Source: Aromatoleum buckelii (lineage in GTDB: Bacteria > Pseudomonadota > Gammaproteobacteria > Burkholderiales > Rhodocyclaceae). From it: a stretch of 64,000 bases of DNA. Below the pieces are notes generated by a model that saw only the letters and a list, made by a program, of their open reading frames with translations, had not been told where the DNA came from and did not search any database. Positions 1 through 11,521 of the stretch are shown here, one piece after another. The stretch spans positions 434,001 through 498,000 of the forward strand of contig NZ_WTVH02000009.1 of the NCBI RefSeq assembly GCF_012910785.2, read 5' to 3'. Numbering within the stretch: position 1 is the first letter of the stretch; the number at the start of each line of letters is the position of its first letter. The position numbers and the translations under genes are program-made.

Positions 1-383
1 AGGTGTTCATCGGTTCCTGTACCAATTCCCGCATCGAGGACCTGCGTGAAGCGGCGTCGGTCGCGAAGGGACGCAGCAAGGCGCCGAGCGTCAAGCGCGT
101 GCTGGTCGTGCCCGGTTCGGGTCTGGTCAAGCGCCAGGCCGAGGCCGAGGGATTGCACGAGGTGTTCCTCGCTGCCGGATTCGAGTGGCGCGAGCCGGGG
201 TGTTCGATGTGCCTCGCGATGAATGCCGACCGGCTCGAGCCGGGCGAACACTGCGCGTCGACGTCGAACCGCAACTTCGAGGGCCGGCAGGGCGCCGGCG
301 GCCGGACGCATCTCGTCAGCCCGGCGATGGCTGCCGCGGCAGCGGTCACCGGCCATTTCATCGACGTGCGCGAACTCGCGTGA
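1..383 (+). CDS. leuC: 3-isopropylmalate dehydratase large subunit, C-terminal part (cut by window start)
   Basis: This is the last ~127 codons of the aconitase-family large subunit that, with LeuD, isomerises 2-isopropylmalate to 3-isopropylmalate in leucine synthesis in the cytoplasm. The visible part opens with the hallmark FIGSCTNSR, whose Cys is the first [4Fe-4S] ligand. GCSMCLAMN follows near residue 67 and supplies the other two cluster cysteines. The segment [12 protein letters not shown] and the end [11 protein letters not shown] are also typical of the family. The start codon lies upstream of the window, so full length cannot be judged. leuD follows after 67 bases and leuB and asd come next, so this is part of a leu operon. 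Confidence 0.97.
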   Translation, partial: VFIGSCTNSRIEDLREAASVAKGRSKAPSVKRVLVVPGSGLVKRQAEAEGLHEVFLAAGFEWREPGCSMCLAMNADRLEPGEHCASTSNRNFEGRQGAGGRTHLVSPAMAAAAAVTGHFIDVRELA

Positions 384-450
384 TCGCCGCCGTGGCGCAG
401 GGTATGAATATTTCGAAAGGATGGCGAGCCCATCCAGAGGTGGTGAGACC

Positions 451-1092
451 ATGAAGCCGTTTACCGAACTCAACGGGCGCGTCGCCCCGCTCGATCGCGC
501 GAACGTCGATACCGACGCGATCATCCCGAAGCAGTTCCTGAAGTCGATCAAGCGCAGCGGCTTCGGCCCGAACCTGTTCGACGAATGGCGCTACACGGAT
601 CACGGAGAGCCCGGCCAGGATTGTGCGAACCGGCCGAAAAATCCGGACTTCGTGTTGAACCAGCCGCGCTACGAAGGAGCGCAGATACTGCTGACGCGCG
701 ACAATTTCGGCTGCGGCAGTTCGCGCGAGCATGCCCCCTGGGCGCTCGAAGACTACGGCTTCCGGGTGTTGATCGGTCCGAGCTTCGCCGACATCTTCTT
801 CAATAACTGCTTCAAGAACGGCCTGCTGCCGATCGTGCTGCCCGGGCCGGAAATCGATGAGCTGTTCCAACAGTGCGAGGCCACCGACGGGTATCGGCTC
901 AAGGTCGATCTCGCGGCGCAGACAATCACCCGTCCCGACGGCAAAACGATCGCGTTCGACGTCGACCCGTTCCGCAAGGAATGCCTGCTCAACGGCTGGG
1001 ACGACATCGGCCTGACGCTGCGGCATGCGGACAAGATCCGCGCCTTCGAAGAGAAGCGCCGCGTCGATCATCCTTATTATTTTGTTGCCTGA
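451..1092 (+). CDS. leuD: 3-isopropylmalate dehydratase small subunit
   Basis: The predicted 213-residue protein is the usual LeuD size and is the swivel-domain partner of LeuC. Recognisable segments are the N-terminal [13 protein letters not shown], the substrate-loop stretch [14 protein letters not shown] near residues 89-102, and [17 protein letters not shown]. The frame is open far upstream, but the start was set at the ATG at 451. It is preceded by a purine-rich AGGTGGTGAG, and the protein then begins MKPFTEL as in other LeuD proteins. It lies between leuC and leuB in the same direction. Together the pair converts 2- to 3-isopropylmalate. Confidence 0.97.
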   Translation: MKPFTELNGRVAPLDRANVDTDAIIPKQFLKSIKRSGFGPNLFDEWRYTDHGEPGQDCANRPKNPDFVLNQPRYEGAQILLTRDNFGCGSSREHAPWALEDYGFRVLIGPSFADIFFNNCFKNGLLPIVLPGPEIDELFQQCEATDGYRLKVDLAAQTITRPDGKTIAFDVDPFRKECLLNGWDDIGLTLRHADKIRAFEEKRRVDHPYYFVA

Positions 1093-1128
1093 GCCGGACC
1101 GGCCGGGCATAGCAGGAGACGTTTGCCG

Positions 1129-2181
1129 ATGAAGATTTGCATTCTGCCGGGCGACGGCATCGGGCCGGAGATCACCGCGGAAGCGGTGCGCGTGCTCGAG
1201 GCGCTGGACCTGAAGTTCGAGATGGAAGAGGCCCTGCTGGGCGGCGCGGCGGTCGATGCGACCGCCGACCCGTACCCGGAGGCGACGCGCAAGCTCGCTC
1301 GCGAGGCCGACGCGGTGCTGCTCGGCGCGGTCGGCGGACCGAAGTGGGACACGTTGCCGCGCGAACAGCGCCCGGAGCGCGGTCTGCTCGGCATCCGCAA
1401 GGACCTCGGTCTGTTCGCGAACCTGCGCCCGGCGGTCCTGTATCCGGAACTCGCGAATGCGTCGTCGCTGAAGCCGGAGGTGGTGGCAGGGCTCGACATC
1501 CTGATCGTGCGCGAACTCACCGGCGACATCTATTTCGGCCAGCCACGCGGCATCGAGGTTCGCGACGGCGAGCGTTTCGGTTTCAACACGATGCATTACA
1601 CCGAATCCGAGATCCGCCGCATCGGGCGGGTCGCGTTCGAGGCGGCGCGCAAGCGCAACAAGCGGCTGTGCTCGGTCGACAAGATGAACGTGCTCGAGAC
1701 GACGCAGCTGTGGCGCGACGTGATGATCGAGCTGGCCCCCGAGTACCCGGACGTCGAACTCAGCCACATGCTGGTCGACAACGCCGCGATGCAGCTCGTG
1801 CGCGCGCCGAAACAGTTCGACGTGATGGTCACCGGCAACATGTTCGGCGACATCCTCTCCGACGAGGCGTCGATGCTGACCGGCTCGATCGGCATGCTGC
1901 CGTCGGCCTCGCTGGACGCGAACAACAAGGGGTTGTACGAGCCGTCGCACGGCTCCGCGCCCGACATCGCCGGCCAAGGCATTGCGAATCCGCTGGCGAC
2001 GATCCTTTCCGTGGCGATGATGCTGCGCTACACCTTCGGCCAGGAAAATGCGGCGCTCCGCGTCGAGAATGCGGTGAAGAAGGTGCTGGCGCAGGGCCTG
2101 CGGACCGGCGACATTTTCGAGCCGGGCACGACGAAAGTCGGCACGAAGCAAATGGGCGACGCCGTGTTGGCCGCTCTCTGA
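1129..2181 (+). CDS. leuB: 3-isopropylmalate dehydrogenase
   Basis: The 350-residue protein oxidatively decarboxylates 3-isopropylmalate with NAD+, giving the keto precursor of leucine. Family signatures are present in order: GDGIGPEI near residue 8, [14 protein letters not shown] near 128-141, [15 protein letters not shown] with the catalytic Lys, [10 protein letters not shown], and [16 protein letters not shown] with the metal-binding Asp residues. The ATG at 1129 was chosen over the upstream in-frame TTG at 1123 because AGGAG lies about ten bases before it and the protein then starts [10 protein letters not shown]. It is 36 bases after leuD and 27 before asd. Confidence 0.98.
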   Translation: MKICILPGDGIGPEITAEAVRVLEALDLKFEMEEALLGGAAVDATADPYPEATRKLAREADAVLLGAVGGPKWDTLPREQRPERGLLGIRKDLGLFANLRPAVLYPELANASSLKPEVVAGLDILIVRELTGDIYFGQPRGIEVRDGERFGFNTMHYTESEIRRIGRVAFEAARKRNKRLCSVDKMNVLETTQLWRDVMIELAPEYPDVELSHMLVDNAAMQLVRAPKQFDVMVTGNMFGDILSDEASMLTGSIGMLPSASLDANNKGLYEPSHGSAPDIAGQGIANPLATILSVAMMLRYTFGQENAALRVENAVKKVLAQGLRTGDIFEPGTTKVGTKQMGDAVLAAL

Positions 2182-2208
2182 GATTTCTGGCAATTCGAGG
2201 TGAAGGCA

Positions 2209-3342
2209 ATGAACAAGGTAGGTCTGGTCGGTTGGCGTGGGATGGTCGGTTCCGTGCTGATGCAGCGGATGGTCGAGGAGGGGGATTTCGCCCACATCGA
2301 GCCGGTGTATTTCTCGACGTCCGCCGCCGGCGGCAAAGCGCCGGCTTTCGGCGGCCGGGAAGCGCCGCTGCCGCTGCAGGACGCGATGAACGTCGACATG
2401 CTGCGGCAGATGGACATCGTCATCACCTGCCAGGGCGGCGATTACACGAAAGCGGTGTATCCGCAGCTGCGGGCGGCGGGCTGGAAAGGCCACTGGATCG
2501 ACGCGGCGAGTGCGCTGCGGATGGAAGACAACGCAGTGATCGTCCTCGATCCGGTCAATCTCGACGTCATCAAGGATGCGCTCGCGAAGGGCGGCCGCGA
2601 CTGGATCGGCGGCAACTGCACCGTGTCGCTGATGCTGATGGGCCTGGGCGGGCTGTTCCGTCACGGGCTCGTCGAGTGGGTCTCGGCGATGACCTATCAG
2701 GCCGCGTCCGGCGCCGGCGCGCAGAACATGCGTGAACTCCTCAGCCAGATGGGGGTACTGCACGACGCGGTGCGGGCCGAACTGGCCGACCCCGCATCGG
2801 CAATCCTCGACATCGATCGCAAAGTCGCCGAGACGATGCGCTCGGCCGATTTCCCGGTGAAGAACTTCCGCGGCGTGCCGCTGGCGGGCAGCCTGATCCC
2901 GTGGATCGACGTCCCGGTGGAAAACGGCCAGTCGAAGGAGGAATGGAAGGGCGGCGCGGAATGCAACAAGATCCTCGGCAACCCGCCGTTCCGCAGCGCC
3001 GGCAGCGTGCCGATCGACGGAATGTGCGTACGCATCGGTGCCATGCGCTGTCATTCGCAAGGCTTGACCATCAAGTTGCGCAAGGATGTGCCGCTGGATG
3101 AGCTCGGCGAGATCATCGGCACCGCCAATGACTGGGTGAAAGTCGTTCCCAACGAGCGCGAGATCAGCGAACGGGAACTGACGCCGACCGCCGTGACGGG
3201 AACACTCAGCGTGCCGGTCGGGCGGTTGCACAAGATGGCGATGGGACCCGAATACCTGGGTGCCTTCACCGTCGGTGACCAGCTCCTGTGGGGCGCCGCC
3301 GAACCCCTGCGGCGCATGCTGCGAATCCTGCTGTCGCAGTGA
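2209..3342 (+). CDS. asd: aspartate-semialdehyde dehydrogenase
   Basis: This 377-residue enzyme reduces beta-aspartyl phosphate to aspartate semialdehyde with NADPH. That is the branch point to lysine, diaminopimelate, threonine and methionine. It is the longer Gram-negative ASADH type: the nucleotide-binding N-terminus is [18 protein letters not shown], the active-site Cys lies in GGNCTVSLM near residue 136, and the substrate Arg/His region is [15 protein letters not shown] eight bases before the ATG at 2209 supports that start rather than the upstream GTG at 2200. It ends the leu-asd block; a 233-base gap follows before fimV. dapB further along (32269) acts in the same pathway. Confidence 0.97.
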   Translation: MNKVGLVGWRGMVGSVLMQRMVEEGDFAHIEPVYFSTSAAGGKAPAFGGREAPLPLQDAMNVDMLRQMDIVITCQGGDYTKAVYPQLRAAGWKGHWIDAASALRMEDNAVIVLDPVNLDVIKDALAKGGRDWIGGNCTVSLMLMGLGGLFRHGLVEWVSAMTYQAASGAGAQNMRELLSQMGVLHDAVRAELADPASAILDIDRKVAETMRSADFPVKNFRGVPLAGSLIPWIDVPVENGQSKEEWKGGAECNKILGNPPFRSAGSVPIDGMCVRIGAMRCHSQGLTIKLRKDVPLDELGEIIGTANDWVKVVPNEREISERELTPTAVTGTLSVPVGRLHKMAMGPEYLGAFTVGDQLLWGAAEPLRRMLRILLSQ

Positions 3343-3349
3343 AATCGCC

Positions 3350-3380
3350 GGCCGGAATTGCGCCTGACGCGGTTCCGGCC
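3350..3380. repeat. inverted repeat just after asd
   Basis: Perfect 8-base arms, GGCCGGAA (3350-3357) and TTCCGGCC (3373-3380), are separated by 15 bases and begin 7 bases after the asd stop codon. This could be a weak transcription terminator, but no T-run follows, so factor-independent termination is doubtful. The rest of the 233-base gap up to fimV holds no gene that I can see. Confidence 0.4.
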
Positions 3381-3575
3381 CAATTCTCTCCCGCATGTCA
3401 CGAACGCCGTTCGAGGGAGGCGTTCGTCCGTGAAGCGCTTCGGCAATCAGAGAATTGCTGTCAGCATTGAAACAAAATGTTAGATTGCGCGGAGCATAGC
3501 GAACACTCGCTCGCGTCCACGACGCCATCTTCCACGCAGTTTGGTGCCCTTGCAGGGTGCGGATGATATACAGTT

Positions 3576-6506
3576 ATGAAGACCTCGCTCAAGGCTTCCC
3601 TGATCGCAGCCGCGATCGCCACGATTTCCTCCGGCAGTCAGGCTGCCGGACTTGGTCCGATCAACGTTTTCAGCGCCATCGGCCAGCCGCTTAGGGCAGA
3701 GGTCGAGCTCAACGCGACGCCGCAGGAGATGCAGTCGCTGACCGCGAGGATTGCGTCGGCGGAAGCGTTTCGGCAAGCGAGCCTGCCGTATCCCCCCCTC
3801 ATGAGCGCGCTTAAACTCGCTGTGGAGAGCCGCGGAAACCGCGCCGTCGTGCGCATTTCGAGCGACCGCCCGCTCAGCGACCCTTTCGTCGATTTGCTTA
3901 TCGAGCTCGACTGGACGTCCGGACGGGTCATCCGCGAATACACCTTCCTGCTCGATCCGGCTCCGGCTGGAACGCCGCCTGCACCCGTCGCGGCGCCGGT
4001 GACGGCCCCGCTGGTTGCCGCGTCGTCAGCGACACAGCGCGCCGCGCCGTCAACACCTCCGGCGCTCTCTGGCACCTCGGCTCTCCCGGCCCGCCACGAG
4101 GTGCGGCGCGGCGATACGCTGCATGGAATCGCCGAAGCGTATCGTCCCCGCGGTGCGACGCTCGACCAGATGCTGGTTGCACTATTGCGGGAGAATCCCG
4201 AGGCGTTCGACGGCGAGAACATAAACCGGATGCGAGCCGGTGCAATTCTCAAGGTTCCCTCCGAGGCAACCGTGAGTGCCGTCGAGCCGGCCCACGCGCA
4301 CCGGGAGGTCGTCGCCCAGGCAGCCGATTTCGAGGCCTATCGAAAACGGTTGGCCGGAAGCGTGGCCGCACGTGCCGCAGCAATCGAACCGTCTGCGTCT
4401 CGAGTTAGGGCCGGTGCGATCGTCGCAAGAGTCGCCGAACCTGTGGGGCAGCGGGCAGGCGGCGATCAGGTAAAAGTGTCCTCCCCCTTGAATCCGGTCG
4501 CGGCCGAGGCGCTGACCGGCGAGTCTTCGCGCCTCGCCCGGCTTCAGTCGCTCGAAGAGGAATTGGTCGTCCGCGACAAGGCCCTGGAGGAAGCGAACAG
4601 CCGGCTCGCCGCGCTCGAGGCCAGCATCCGCGAAATGCAGAAACTGCTGGAAATTCGAAGCGAGGGCCTCGGCGAGTTGCAGCAGCGGGCTGGGGCCGGT
4701 GCTCCGGATAGCGCCGGCGCCGGTGCGCAGGCGAATGGACCGGCGGCAGCGGCGCTGATCGAGGTTGCAAGTGTACAACCGCGGACTGTGGAGACTGAGG
4801 CTTCGGGACCGCTCGCAGAGGAGTCGAAACCGGAAGCTGCGGTGCCGGTCGTCGAAGGCGATTTTCTCCAGAGCCTCGCTGAAGATCCGAAGATGGTCGC
4901 GGCAGGGGGCGGCATTCTTGTACTGCTTCTCGGCTATGCCGGCATCAAGGTGCGCGAACGGCGCAAGGGGGAACAGGACAGCCGCGACGCGCTGGGAATC
5001 ATGAGCGAGTTGCCCCTTGCTGTGGAGGCCGGCTTCGGCGCAGCGGGCGGGCAGAACGTGAACACCGGGGACGGCAGCATCCTCGCCACCGACTTCAGCC
5101 AGTCCGGCCTCTCCGCGATCGATACCGACGAGGGAGTCGATCCGGTTGCCGAGGCCGATGTGTATATGGCGTACGGACGGGACGCCCAGGCCGAGGAAAT
5201 ACTGCTGGATGCACTCAAGGCAGACACTTCGCGCCTTGCGATACCGTTGAAACTGCTCGAAATTTACGCGCAGCGCAACAGTCCGAAGCAGTTCGGAGTC
5301 ACTGCGTCGGCGCTCCATTCCCGTACCGAAGGTGTGGGACCGGACTGGGAGAAAGCGGCGGAGATGGGCCGGAGGATCGATCCGGACAACCCGCTCTACG
5401 GCGTATCGACCACGGCTTCCCGCGCCTCCGGCACCCAACTTCGGCAAGGCGCCACTACGAGCGATCCGCTTTCTTTCGCTACGGTAGGTGCCGGGCTTGG
5501 TGCCGTGGCGGCGGAAGCCGGCGCCGCTTCTACGGATTTCGACCAAGCTGGCGCATCGTCGCCTACCTCCGACAGGGCCGAGCGACCGGTCAGGGACTTG
5601 GACTTCCCCACCTATTCCCAAGGGGCTGACGATATTTCGCCGGTAGATCGGCCGTTCGCCGAAGCCGAATCGGCACTGTCGAAGAACCCATGGGAGCTCC
5701 CGGCTGGCGAAACCGGTGACGAAGCGGGCACTGACGCGGGCGACATCACCCTGGATGCGACCGAGGTCGATCAGGCCGTCTTTGATGCCTTGCCGCAAAT
5801 CGATGCCGCAGCACTCGATTTCGACCTGGATGTCGGCCTCCCGTGGGGAGACGAAGCGACGCCTGCGGACGCCGACCAGGACGCTGCGGCAGTCGACGCT
5901 CCGTTGCCGAACGGCGCGGTTCCGGATCTCGATTTTCTCGGTGAAAGCGACGCTCCGTCAGCGGCTGAAGCGCTTCCGAGCGCCCCCCTCGTCAGCGACA
6001 GCGACGCCGATCTGCCGCTGATTCCGGGCACCCGCTTCGATCTTTCGCCGGATCTCGAGGAGCTGATGCCGGATGCCGAGGCCACCGATTTCAACCTCGA
6101 TGGGCCAACGCTGATTTCCGGAGAAGTTTCCGGCGACGCGAGTCTTGCCGGCGCGGATCCGGAAGAAACGACATTCGACAGCAACCTTCTCGACTTCGAT
6201 TTCGATTTCGACGATGCCACTCCGGAATCCTCGCCCGTTGTCCCGGCGCTGGACCCATCGAGCATCACTCTTGAGGAATCCGGGCACGATGAAGGCGGGA
6301 TTGCCGCGCCGCTGCCGGAAATTCCGGCGGACAGCGCATTGAGCGACGAAGTGACCGAGGAAGTCGATACGAAGCTCGAACTCGCCCGGGCTTATGAGGA
6401 GATGGGCGACAAGGAAGGCGCACGCGAACTGATCGAAGAGGTGCTGCGCGAAGGCTCGCTTGCTCAGCGCGAAGCGGGAAAGCGCCTGCTGGAGCAGCTT
6501 GTCTGA
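3576..6506 (+). CDS. fimV: FimV-family polar peptidoglycan-binding hub protein
   Basis: The 976-residue protein matches the FimV/HubP layout. A signal peptide covers residues 1-23 (cleavage near SQA/AG). The conserved FimV N-terminal domain starts GLGPINVFSAIGQPLRAE. A LysM domain spans about 174-228 (HEVRRGDTLHGIA). A coiled coil lies about 316-372 and one transmembrane helix about 442-458 (ILVLLLGYAGI). A long acidic low-complexity cytoplasmic region follows, and the conserved FimV C-terminal helix is about 925-976 (TKLELARAYEEMGDKEGARELI). Family members sit at the pole and organise type IV pili, flagella and chemosensory proteins. Linkage asd-fimV-truA is common in beta- and gammaproteobacteria. 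The middle is repetitive in Asp/Ala and hard to align. Confidence 0.93.
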   Translation: MKTSLKASLIAAAIATISSGSQAAGLGPINVFSAIGQPLRAEVELNATPQEMQSLTARIASAEAFRQASLPYPPLMSALKLAVESRGNRAVVRISSDRPLSDPFVDLLIELDWTSGRVIREYTFLLDPAPAGTPPAPVAAPVTAPLVAASSATQRAAPSTPPALSGTSALPARHEVRRGDTLHGIAEAYRPRGATLDQMLVALLRENPEAFDGENINRMRAGAILKVPSEATVSAVEPAHAHREVVAQAADFEAYRKRLAGSVAARAAAIEPSASRVRAGAIVARVAEPVGQRAGGDQVKVSSPLNPVAAEALTGESSRLARLQSLEEELVVRDKALEEANSRLAALEASIREMQKLLEIRSEGLGELQQRAGAGAPDSAGAGAQANGPAAAALIEVASVQPRTVETEASGPLAEESKPEAAVPVVEGDFLQSLAEDPKMVAAGGGILVLLLGYAGIKVRERRKGEQDSRDALGIMSELPLAVEAGFGAAGGQNVNTGDGSILATDFSQSGLSAIDTDEGVDPVAEADVYMAYGRDAQAEEILLDALKADTSRLAIPLKLLEIYAQRNSPKQFGVTASALHSRTEGVGPDWEKAAEMGRRIDPDNPLYGVSTTASRASGTQLRQGATTSDPLSFATVGAGLGAVAAEAGAASTDFDQAGASSPTSDRAERPVRDLDFPTYSQGADDISPVDRPFAEAESALSKNPWELPAGETGDEAGTDAGDITLDATEVDQAVFDALPQIDAAALDFDLDVGLPWGDEATPADADQDAAAVDAPLPNGAVPDLDFLGESDAPSAAEALPSAPLVSDSDADLPLIPGTRFDLSPDLEELMPDAEATDFNLDGPTLISGEVSGDASLAGADPEETTFDSNLLDFDFDFDDATPESSPVVPALDPSSITLEESGHDEGGIAAPLPEIPADSALSDEVTEEVDTKLELARAYEEMGDKEGARELIEEVLREGSLAQREAGKRLLEQLV

Positions 6507-6564
6507 CTGCAGCGCGCGTCGAGTTTCCGCTGTTGCCCGGCTTCCTCCGCAAAGCGGTTTTAGT

Positions 6565-7164
6565 ATGCATGCAGGATTGCTGATACTGATATGGGCCGCC
6601 GGCGTTGCGGTCATACAGGCTGTCTCCGGCGTGTGGCTCCTGGCCGCGGTGATCGGGAGCGGGCTCGTTGCGTCGCTGCTTGCCCCCGCGCGCAGCTGGC
6701 GTTTGGTGCGGCGGGTACGCTTCCTGCTGCTCGCTATCGTCGTTTTTTTTGCCTGGTTTACGCCGGGTGAGGCGTTGGTGGCGGACTGGCCCGGGCTGAG
6801 TCCGACTGCGGAAGGCGTGCTGCTGGCGGCGCAGCATGGCGGGCGGCTCGTCGCAGTCGTGTTTTGCGTCGCCATCCTGCTCCAGCGACTTTCCGTCGAT
6901 CGTCTCGTCAGCGGCCTGTATGCGCTGTTACGGCCGCTGGAGTTTGCCGGCCTCCCGGCGAGCCGGCTCGCGGTTCGCCTGCTGCTCGTGCTGCGCTATG
7001 TCGAAGCCGGGGCCGAGCACGGCTGGACACACTGGCTCGACGAGGCCGACGATCCGTTGGACGAGACGATCAGCGTCGTGCGGGAGCGCTTCGGCTTGCG
7101 CGAGATCGCGCTGTCGGCATTATGCATCGCGTTGGGCGTGGCCTTGCTGGGGATCGTGAAGTGA
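6565..7164 (+). CDS. small integral membrane protein, EcfT/CbiQ-like (tentative)
   Basis: The 199-residue protein has about five hydrophobic segments: two within residues 4-40, one about 52-70, one about 93-108, and one at the end about 180-198. There is a basic loop (RSWRLVRRVR), and a cytoplasmic stretch VRERFGLRE precedes the last helix. Layout and loops resemble the transmembrane (T) subunit of ECF vitamin/metal importers, CbiQ/EcfT, but the similarity is by eye. No ATPase or substrate-binding component is adjacent, so a transporter role is not shown. The ATG at 6565 gives a hydrophobic start; the open frame upstream overlaps the fimV end and looks like shadow. The stop overlaps the truA start. 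Confidence 0.6.
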   Translation: MHAGLLILIWAAGVAVIQAVSGVWLLAAVIGSGLVASLLAPARSWRLVRRVRFLLLAIVVFFAWFTPGEALVADWPGLSPTAEGVLLAAQHGGRLVAVVFCVAILLQRLSVDRLVSGLYALLRPLEFAGLPASRLAVRLLLVLRYVEAGAEHGWTHWLDEADDPLDETISVVRERFGLREIALSALCIALGVALLGIVK

Positions 7165-7955
7165 GAATCGTGCTTGGCGTGGAATACGCCGGAAATGCGT
7201 TCGAGGGTTTTCAGAGCCAGGCCCATGGGCGGACGGTGCAGGATCATCTGGAAACGGCGATCGGACATATTGCCGCGCATCCGGTGCGTCTCCACTGCGC
7301 CGGCCGCACCGACGCCGGCGTTCATGCGACGGCGCAAGTCGTGCATTTCGATACCGAATCGGTCAGACCGAACTCCGGCTGGGTGCGCGGCGTCAATAGC
7401 CGCCTGTCTTCGCCGGTTGTCGTGCGCTGGGCGACCGAGGCCGGCGACGTGTTCCATGCGCGTTTTTGCGCGGTCTCGCGCCGGTACCGGTACATCCTGC
7501 ACAATTCGCCGGTCCGCCCCGCGCTTCTTGCCGGCCGTGTCGGATGGTTCCATCCGCCGCTCGACGAGACCGTGATGGCCGACGCGGCCCGTTGCCTCGA
7601 AGGGTGGCACGATTTTTCCGCATTTCGCGCCGCGGGGTGCCAGGCCAAGTCGCCGGTCAAGCTGATGCACGAAGTCCGGGTGCAGCGCACCGGGGACTAC
7701 ATCGTGTTCGATTTCTGGGCCAATGCCTTTCTCCATCACATGGTGCGCAATCTCGTCGGCGCCCTGGTGTACGTCGGCAAGGGACGCCACTCGACCGCGT
7801 GGCTCGCAGAAGTGCTCGCTGCACGTGACCGCAGCCTTGCCGCGCTGACGTTTCCCGCTGACGGTCTTTACCTGTGCGGCGTCGAGTATGCCCCGCACTG
7901 GTCTCTGCCGGGTGAAGGGCGTATCATCGCCGTTCCTCGTATTCCTTTCGTCTGA
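7161..7955 (+). CDS. truA: tRNA pseudouridine(38-40) synthase
   Basis: TruA converts uridines 38-40 in the anticodon arm of many tRNAs to pseudouridine. The catalytic Asp is residue 51 in CAGRTDAGVHA. Other family segments are GFQSQAHGRTVQ and NAFLHHMVRNLVGALVYVGKG. The 264-residue product is slightly shorter at the N-terminus than the E. coli enzyme (Asp60). The start is a GTG whose last two bases lie in the upstream TGA (GTGA overlap), pointing to translational coupling with the membrane protein before it. The trpF GTG start directly abuts its stop codon. Confidence 0.96.
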   Translation: MRIVLGVEYAGNAFEGFQSQAHGRTVQDHLETAIGHIAAHPVRLHCAGRTDAGVHATAQVVHFDTESVRPNSGWVRGVNSRLSSPVVVRWATEAGDVFHARFCAVSRRYRYILHNSPVRPALLAGRVGWFHPPLDETVMADAARCLEGWHDFSAFRAAGCQAKSPVKLMHEVRVQRTGDYIVFDFWANAFLHHMVRNLVGALVYVGKGRHSTAWLAEVLAARDRSLAALTFPADGLYLCGVEYAPHWSLPGEGRIIAVPRIPFV

Positions 7956-8565
7956 GTGGCCCGAACCCGTATCAAGATCTGCGGCCTGACCCGCGCCGAG
8001 GATGTCCGGTCTGCGGTCGAGGCCGGCGCCGATGCGATCGGGCTGGTGTTTTATCCGCCCAGTCCGCGCTTCGTGTCATTTGAGACGGCTGCAGAACTCG
8101 CGGCGCTCGTCCCCCCGTTCGTCACCATCGTAGGACTTTTCGTCAACCCCGCGCCGGCTTTCGTCGCCGAGGCGCTGCGCCGTGTCCCGCTGCAGTTGCT
8201 CCAGTTCCACGGGGACGAAGACGAGCGCGAGTGCGTCCGCCACGGCCGTCCGTGGGTCAAGGCCGCACGGGTGCGTCCCGGAGTCGATCTGGTAGAATTC
8301 TCGGCTTGCCATCCGGGTGCCTCCGGGCTGCTGCTCGACGCGTTCGTCGAGGGCTATGGTGGCGGTGGCAAAGTATTCGACTGGACCCTGATTCCTGCAG
8401 GCCTGGACAAACCTCTGATCCTTTCCGGCGGGCTCGATCCCGACAATGTCGGCGAGGCCATCCGTCGCGTCAGGCCGTGGGCCGTCGACGTGTCGAGCGG
8501 CGTGGAATCGGGCAAGGGGATCAAGGACGCGGCGCGCATCGCTGCGTTCATCGCTGGAGTTCGAC

Positions 8566-8579
<14 letters not shown>
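7956..8579 (+). CDS. trpF: phosphoribosylanthranilate isomerase
   Basis: The 207-residue TIM-barrel enzyme carries out the Amadori rearrangement of phosphoribosylanthranilate in tryptophan synthesis. The N-terminal [11 protein letters not shown] contains the catalytic Cys; the catalytic Asp lies in VFDWTL near residue 128, and the phosphate-binding end is [14 protein letters not shown] with VDVSSGVES. Translation begins at a GTG directly after the truA stop codon with no spacer, so coupling is likely. The last 14 bases overlap the start of trpB. Confidence 0.97.
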
Positions 8580-9777
<1,198 letters not shown>

Positions 9778-9819
9778 GCCTGACGGGTCGCCTCGCGGCC
9801 CGCATTCCTGACACCGAAT

Positions 9820-10635
9820 ATGTCCAAAATCCAATCCACTTTTCAGCGCCTGCAGGCCACCGGGCGGCGGGCGCTGATTCCCTTCATCACTGCCGGCGAT
9901 CCGGCACCGGAACTCACGGTGCCATTGATGAACGCGTTGGTCGAGGGAGGCGCCGACATCATCGAACTGGGCGTTCCGTTCTCCGACCCGATGGCCGATG
10001 GTCCGACGATACAGCGCGCCTCGGAACGCGCTCTGGCCAACGGCATGACCCTGCGCAGGGTGCTCGATACCGTCCGCGAGTTCCGCACCGGCAACGCCGA
10101 GACCCCGGTGGTCCTGATGGGGTACGCGAATCCGATCGAGGCGATGGGCGTCGAGCGGTTCGTGTCGGCCGCGCGCGAGGCCCAAATCGACGGCGTGCTG
10201 ATCGTCGACTACCCGCCGGAGGAGTGCGAGAGCTTCGCGCGGGCGGCAAAAGACGCCGGACTGGATCCGATCTTCCTCCTCGCGCCGACCTCGACCGAGC
10301 AGCGTTTCCGCGACGTCGCGAGAGTCGGCAGCGGCTACATCTATTACGTCTCGCTGAAAGGCGTCACGGGCGCCGCGACGCTCGATTTCGACGAGGTGGC
10401 GGCGCGCATTCCGCAGATTCGCGCGCAGGTCGGCATGCCGGTCGGCGTCGGCTTCGGCATCCGTGATGCGGAGTCGGCGCGGCGCATCGGCGAAGTGGCT
10501 GACGCGGTGGTGATCGGCAGCCGCATCATCGAGGAGATCGAGCGCAGCCCGCGGGATCGGCTCGCCGCCAATGTCATCGCCTTCCTCAGGGAAATCCGCA
10601 CGGCGCTCGATCAGATCGAAGGGGGCGTGCGATGA
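9820..10635 (+). CDS. trpA: tryptophan synthase alpha chain
   Basis: TrpA cleaves indole-3-glycerol phosphate to indole, which is channelled to TrpB. Both catalytic acids are at their usual numbers: Glu49 in [11 protein letters not shown] and Asp60 in MADGPTIQ. The substrate-phosphate loops [11 protein letters not shown] and GFGIRDAES are also visible. The 271-residue length is normal. The gene overlaps accD by four bases (ATGA), linking tryptophan synthesis to the fatty-acid/folate block that follows. Confidence 0.98.
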   Translation: MSKIQSTFQRLQATGRRALIPFITAGDPAPELTVPLMNALVEGGADIIELGVPFSDPMADGPTIQRASERALANGMTLRRVLDTVREFRTGNAETPVVLMGYANPIEAMGVERFVSAAREAQIDGVLIVDYPPEECESFARAAKDAGLDPIFLLAPTSTEQRFRDVARVGSGYIYYVSLKGVTGAATLDFDEVAARIPQIRAQVGMPVGVGFGIRDAESARRIGEVADAVVIGSRIIEEIERSPRDRLAANVIAFLREIRTALDQIEGGVR

Positions 10636-11501
10636 GCTGGCTGCAGAAACTGTTGCCGCCCAAGATCAAGCGGGCGGAGTCGGCGGCGCGCAAGTCGATC
10701 CCCGAAGGGCTGTGGAGCAAGTGCTCTGCATGCGAAGCGGTGCTGTACCGGTCGGATCTCGAAAGCAACCAGATGGTGTGCCCGAAATGCGGACATCATC
10801 AGCGCCTGCGCGCACGGGCGCGCCTCGACTTGCTGCTCGACGCGGAAGGCCGGTTCGAGATCGGCGCCGAGGTGGTGCCGGTCGACCCGCTGAAATTCAA
10901 AGACTCGCGCCGCTATACGGAACGCCTGTCGGCGGCGAGCGCAGATACTTCCGAAGCCGACGCGATGGTGGTGATGCAGGGCGCGATCCTGACCGTCCCT
11001 GTGGTCGTCGCCTGCTTCGAGTTCGAGTTTCTGGGCGGTTCGATGGGTTCGGTCGTCGGTGAGCGGTTCGTCCGCGGTGCCAAGGCTGCGCTCGACCAGC
11101 GGCTGCCGTTTATCTGCATCACGGCGACCGGCGGCGCCCGGATGCAGGAAGGCTTGTTCTCGCTGATGCAGATGGCGAAGACGACTGCGGCGATCACCCA
11201 GTTCGCCCAGCGCAAACTGCCGTTCATCACGCTGCTGACGGATCCGACGATGGGGGGGGTGTCGGCGAGCTTTGCGTTCATCGGCGACGTTGTGATCGCC
11301 GAACCTGGTGCCCTGATCGGCTTCGCCGGCCCGCGGGTGATCGAGCAGACGGTGCGCGAAACTCTCCCTGAGGGATTTCAGCGATCCGAGTTCCTGCTCG
11401 AAAAAGGCGCGATCGATCTGATCGTCGATCGGCGCGAGATGCGACCGAAGCTTGCCGAACTGCTGACGCTGTTGACGCGCCAGCCGGCGATCGGCGTATA
11501 G
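10632..11501 (+). CDS. accD: acetyl-CoA carboxylase carboxyltransferase subunit beta
   Basis: AccD is the zinc-containing beta half of the carboxyltransferase that makes malonyl-CoA for fatty-acid synthesis. The zinc ribbon is clear: Cys31-x2-Cys34 and Cys50-x2-Cys53. The crotonase-like core follows, with [12 protein letters not shown] and [13 protein letters not shown] forming the acetyl-CoA site. Length is 289 residues. The start ATG overlaps the trpA stop. The partner accA is not in the window. The following order accD-folC-dedD-cvpA-purF is the same as in E. coli, which supports the small gene assignments downstream. Confidence 0.98.
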   Translation: MSWLQKLLPPKIKRAESAARKSIPEGLWSKCSACEAVLYRSDLESNQMVCPKCGHHQRLRARARLDLLLDAEGRFEIGAEVVPVDPLKFKDSRRYTERLSAASADTSEADAMVVMQGAILTVPVVVACFEFEFLGGSMGSVVGERFVRGAKAALDQRLPFICITATGGARMQEGLFSLMQMAKTTAAITQFAQRKLPFITLLTDPTMGGVSASFAFIGDVVIAEPGALIGFAGPRVIEQTVRETLPEGFQRSEFLLEKGAIDLIVDRREMRPKLAELLTLLTRQPAIGV

Positions 11502-11521
11502 GCCAAGCGGAACGACGCCCG

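Noticed and set aside
358-3528. A minus-strand open frame of 1056 codons lies opposite leuD, leuB and asd.
   Set aside because: It crosses several real genes with clear motifs on the other strand, its composition is extreme in Arg, His and Asp, and it has no recognisable domain.
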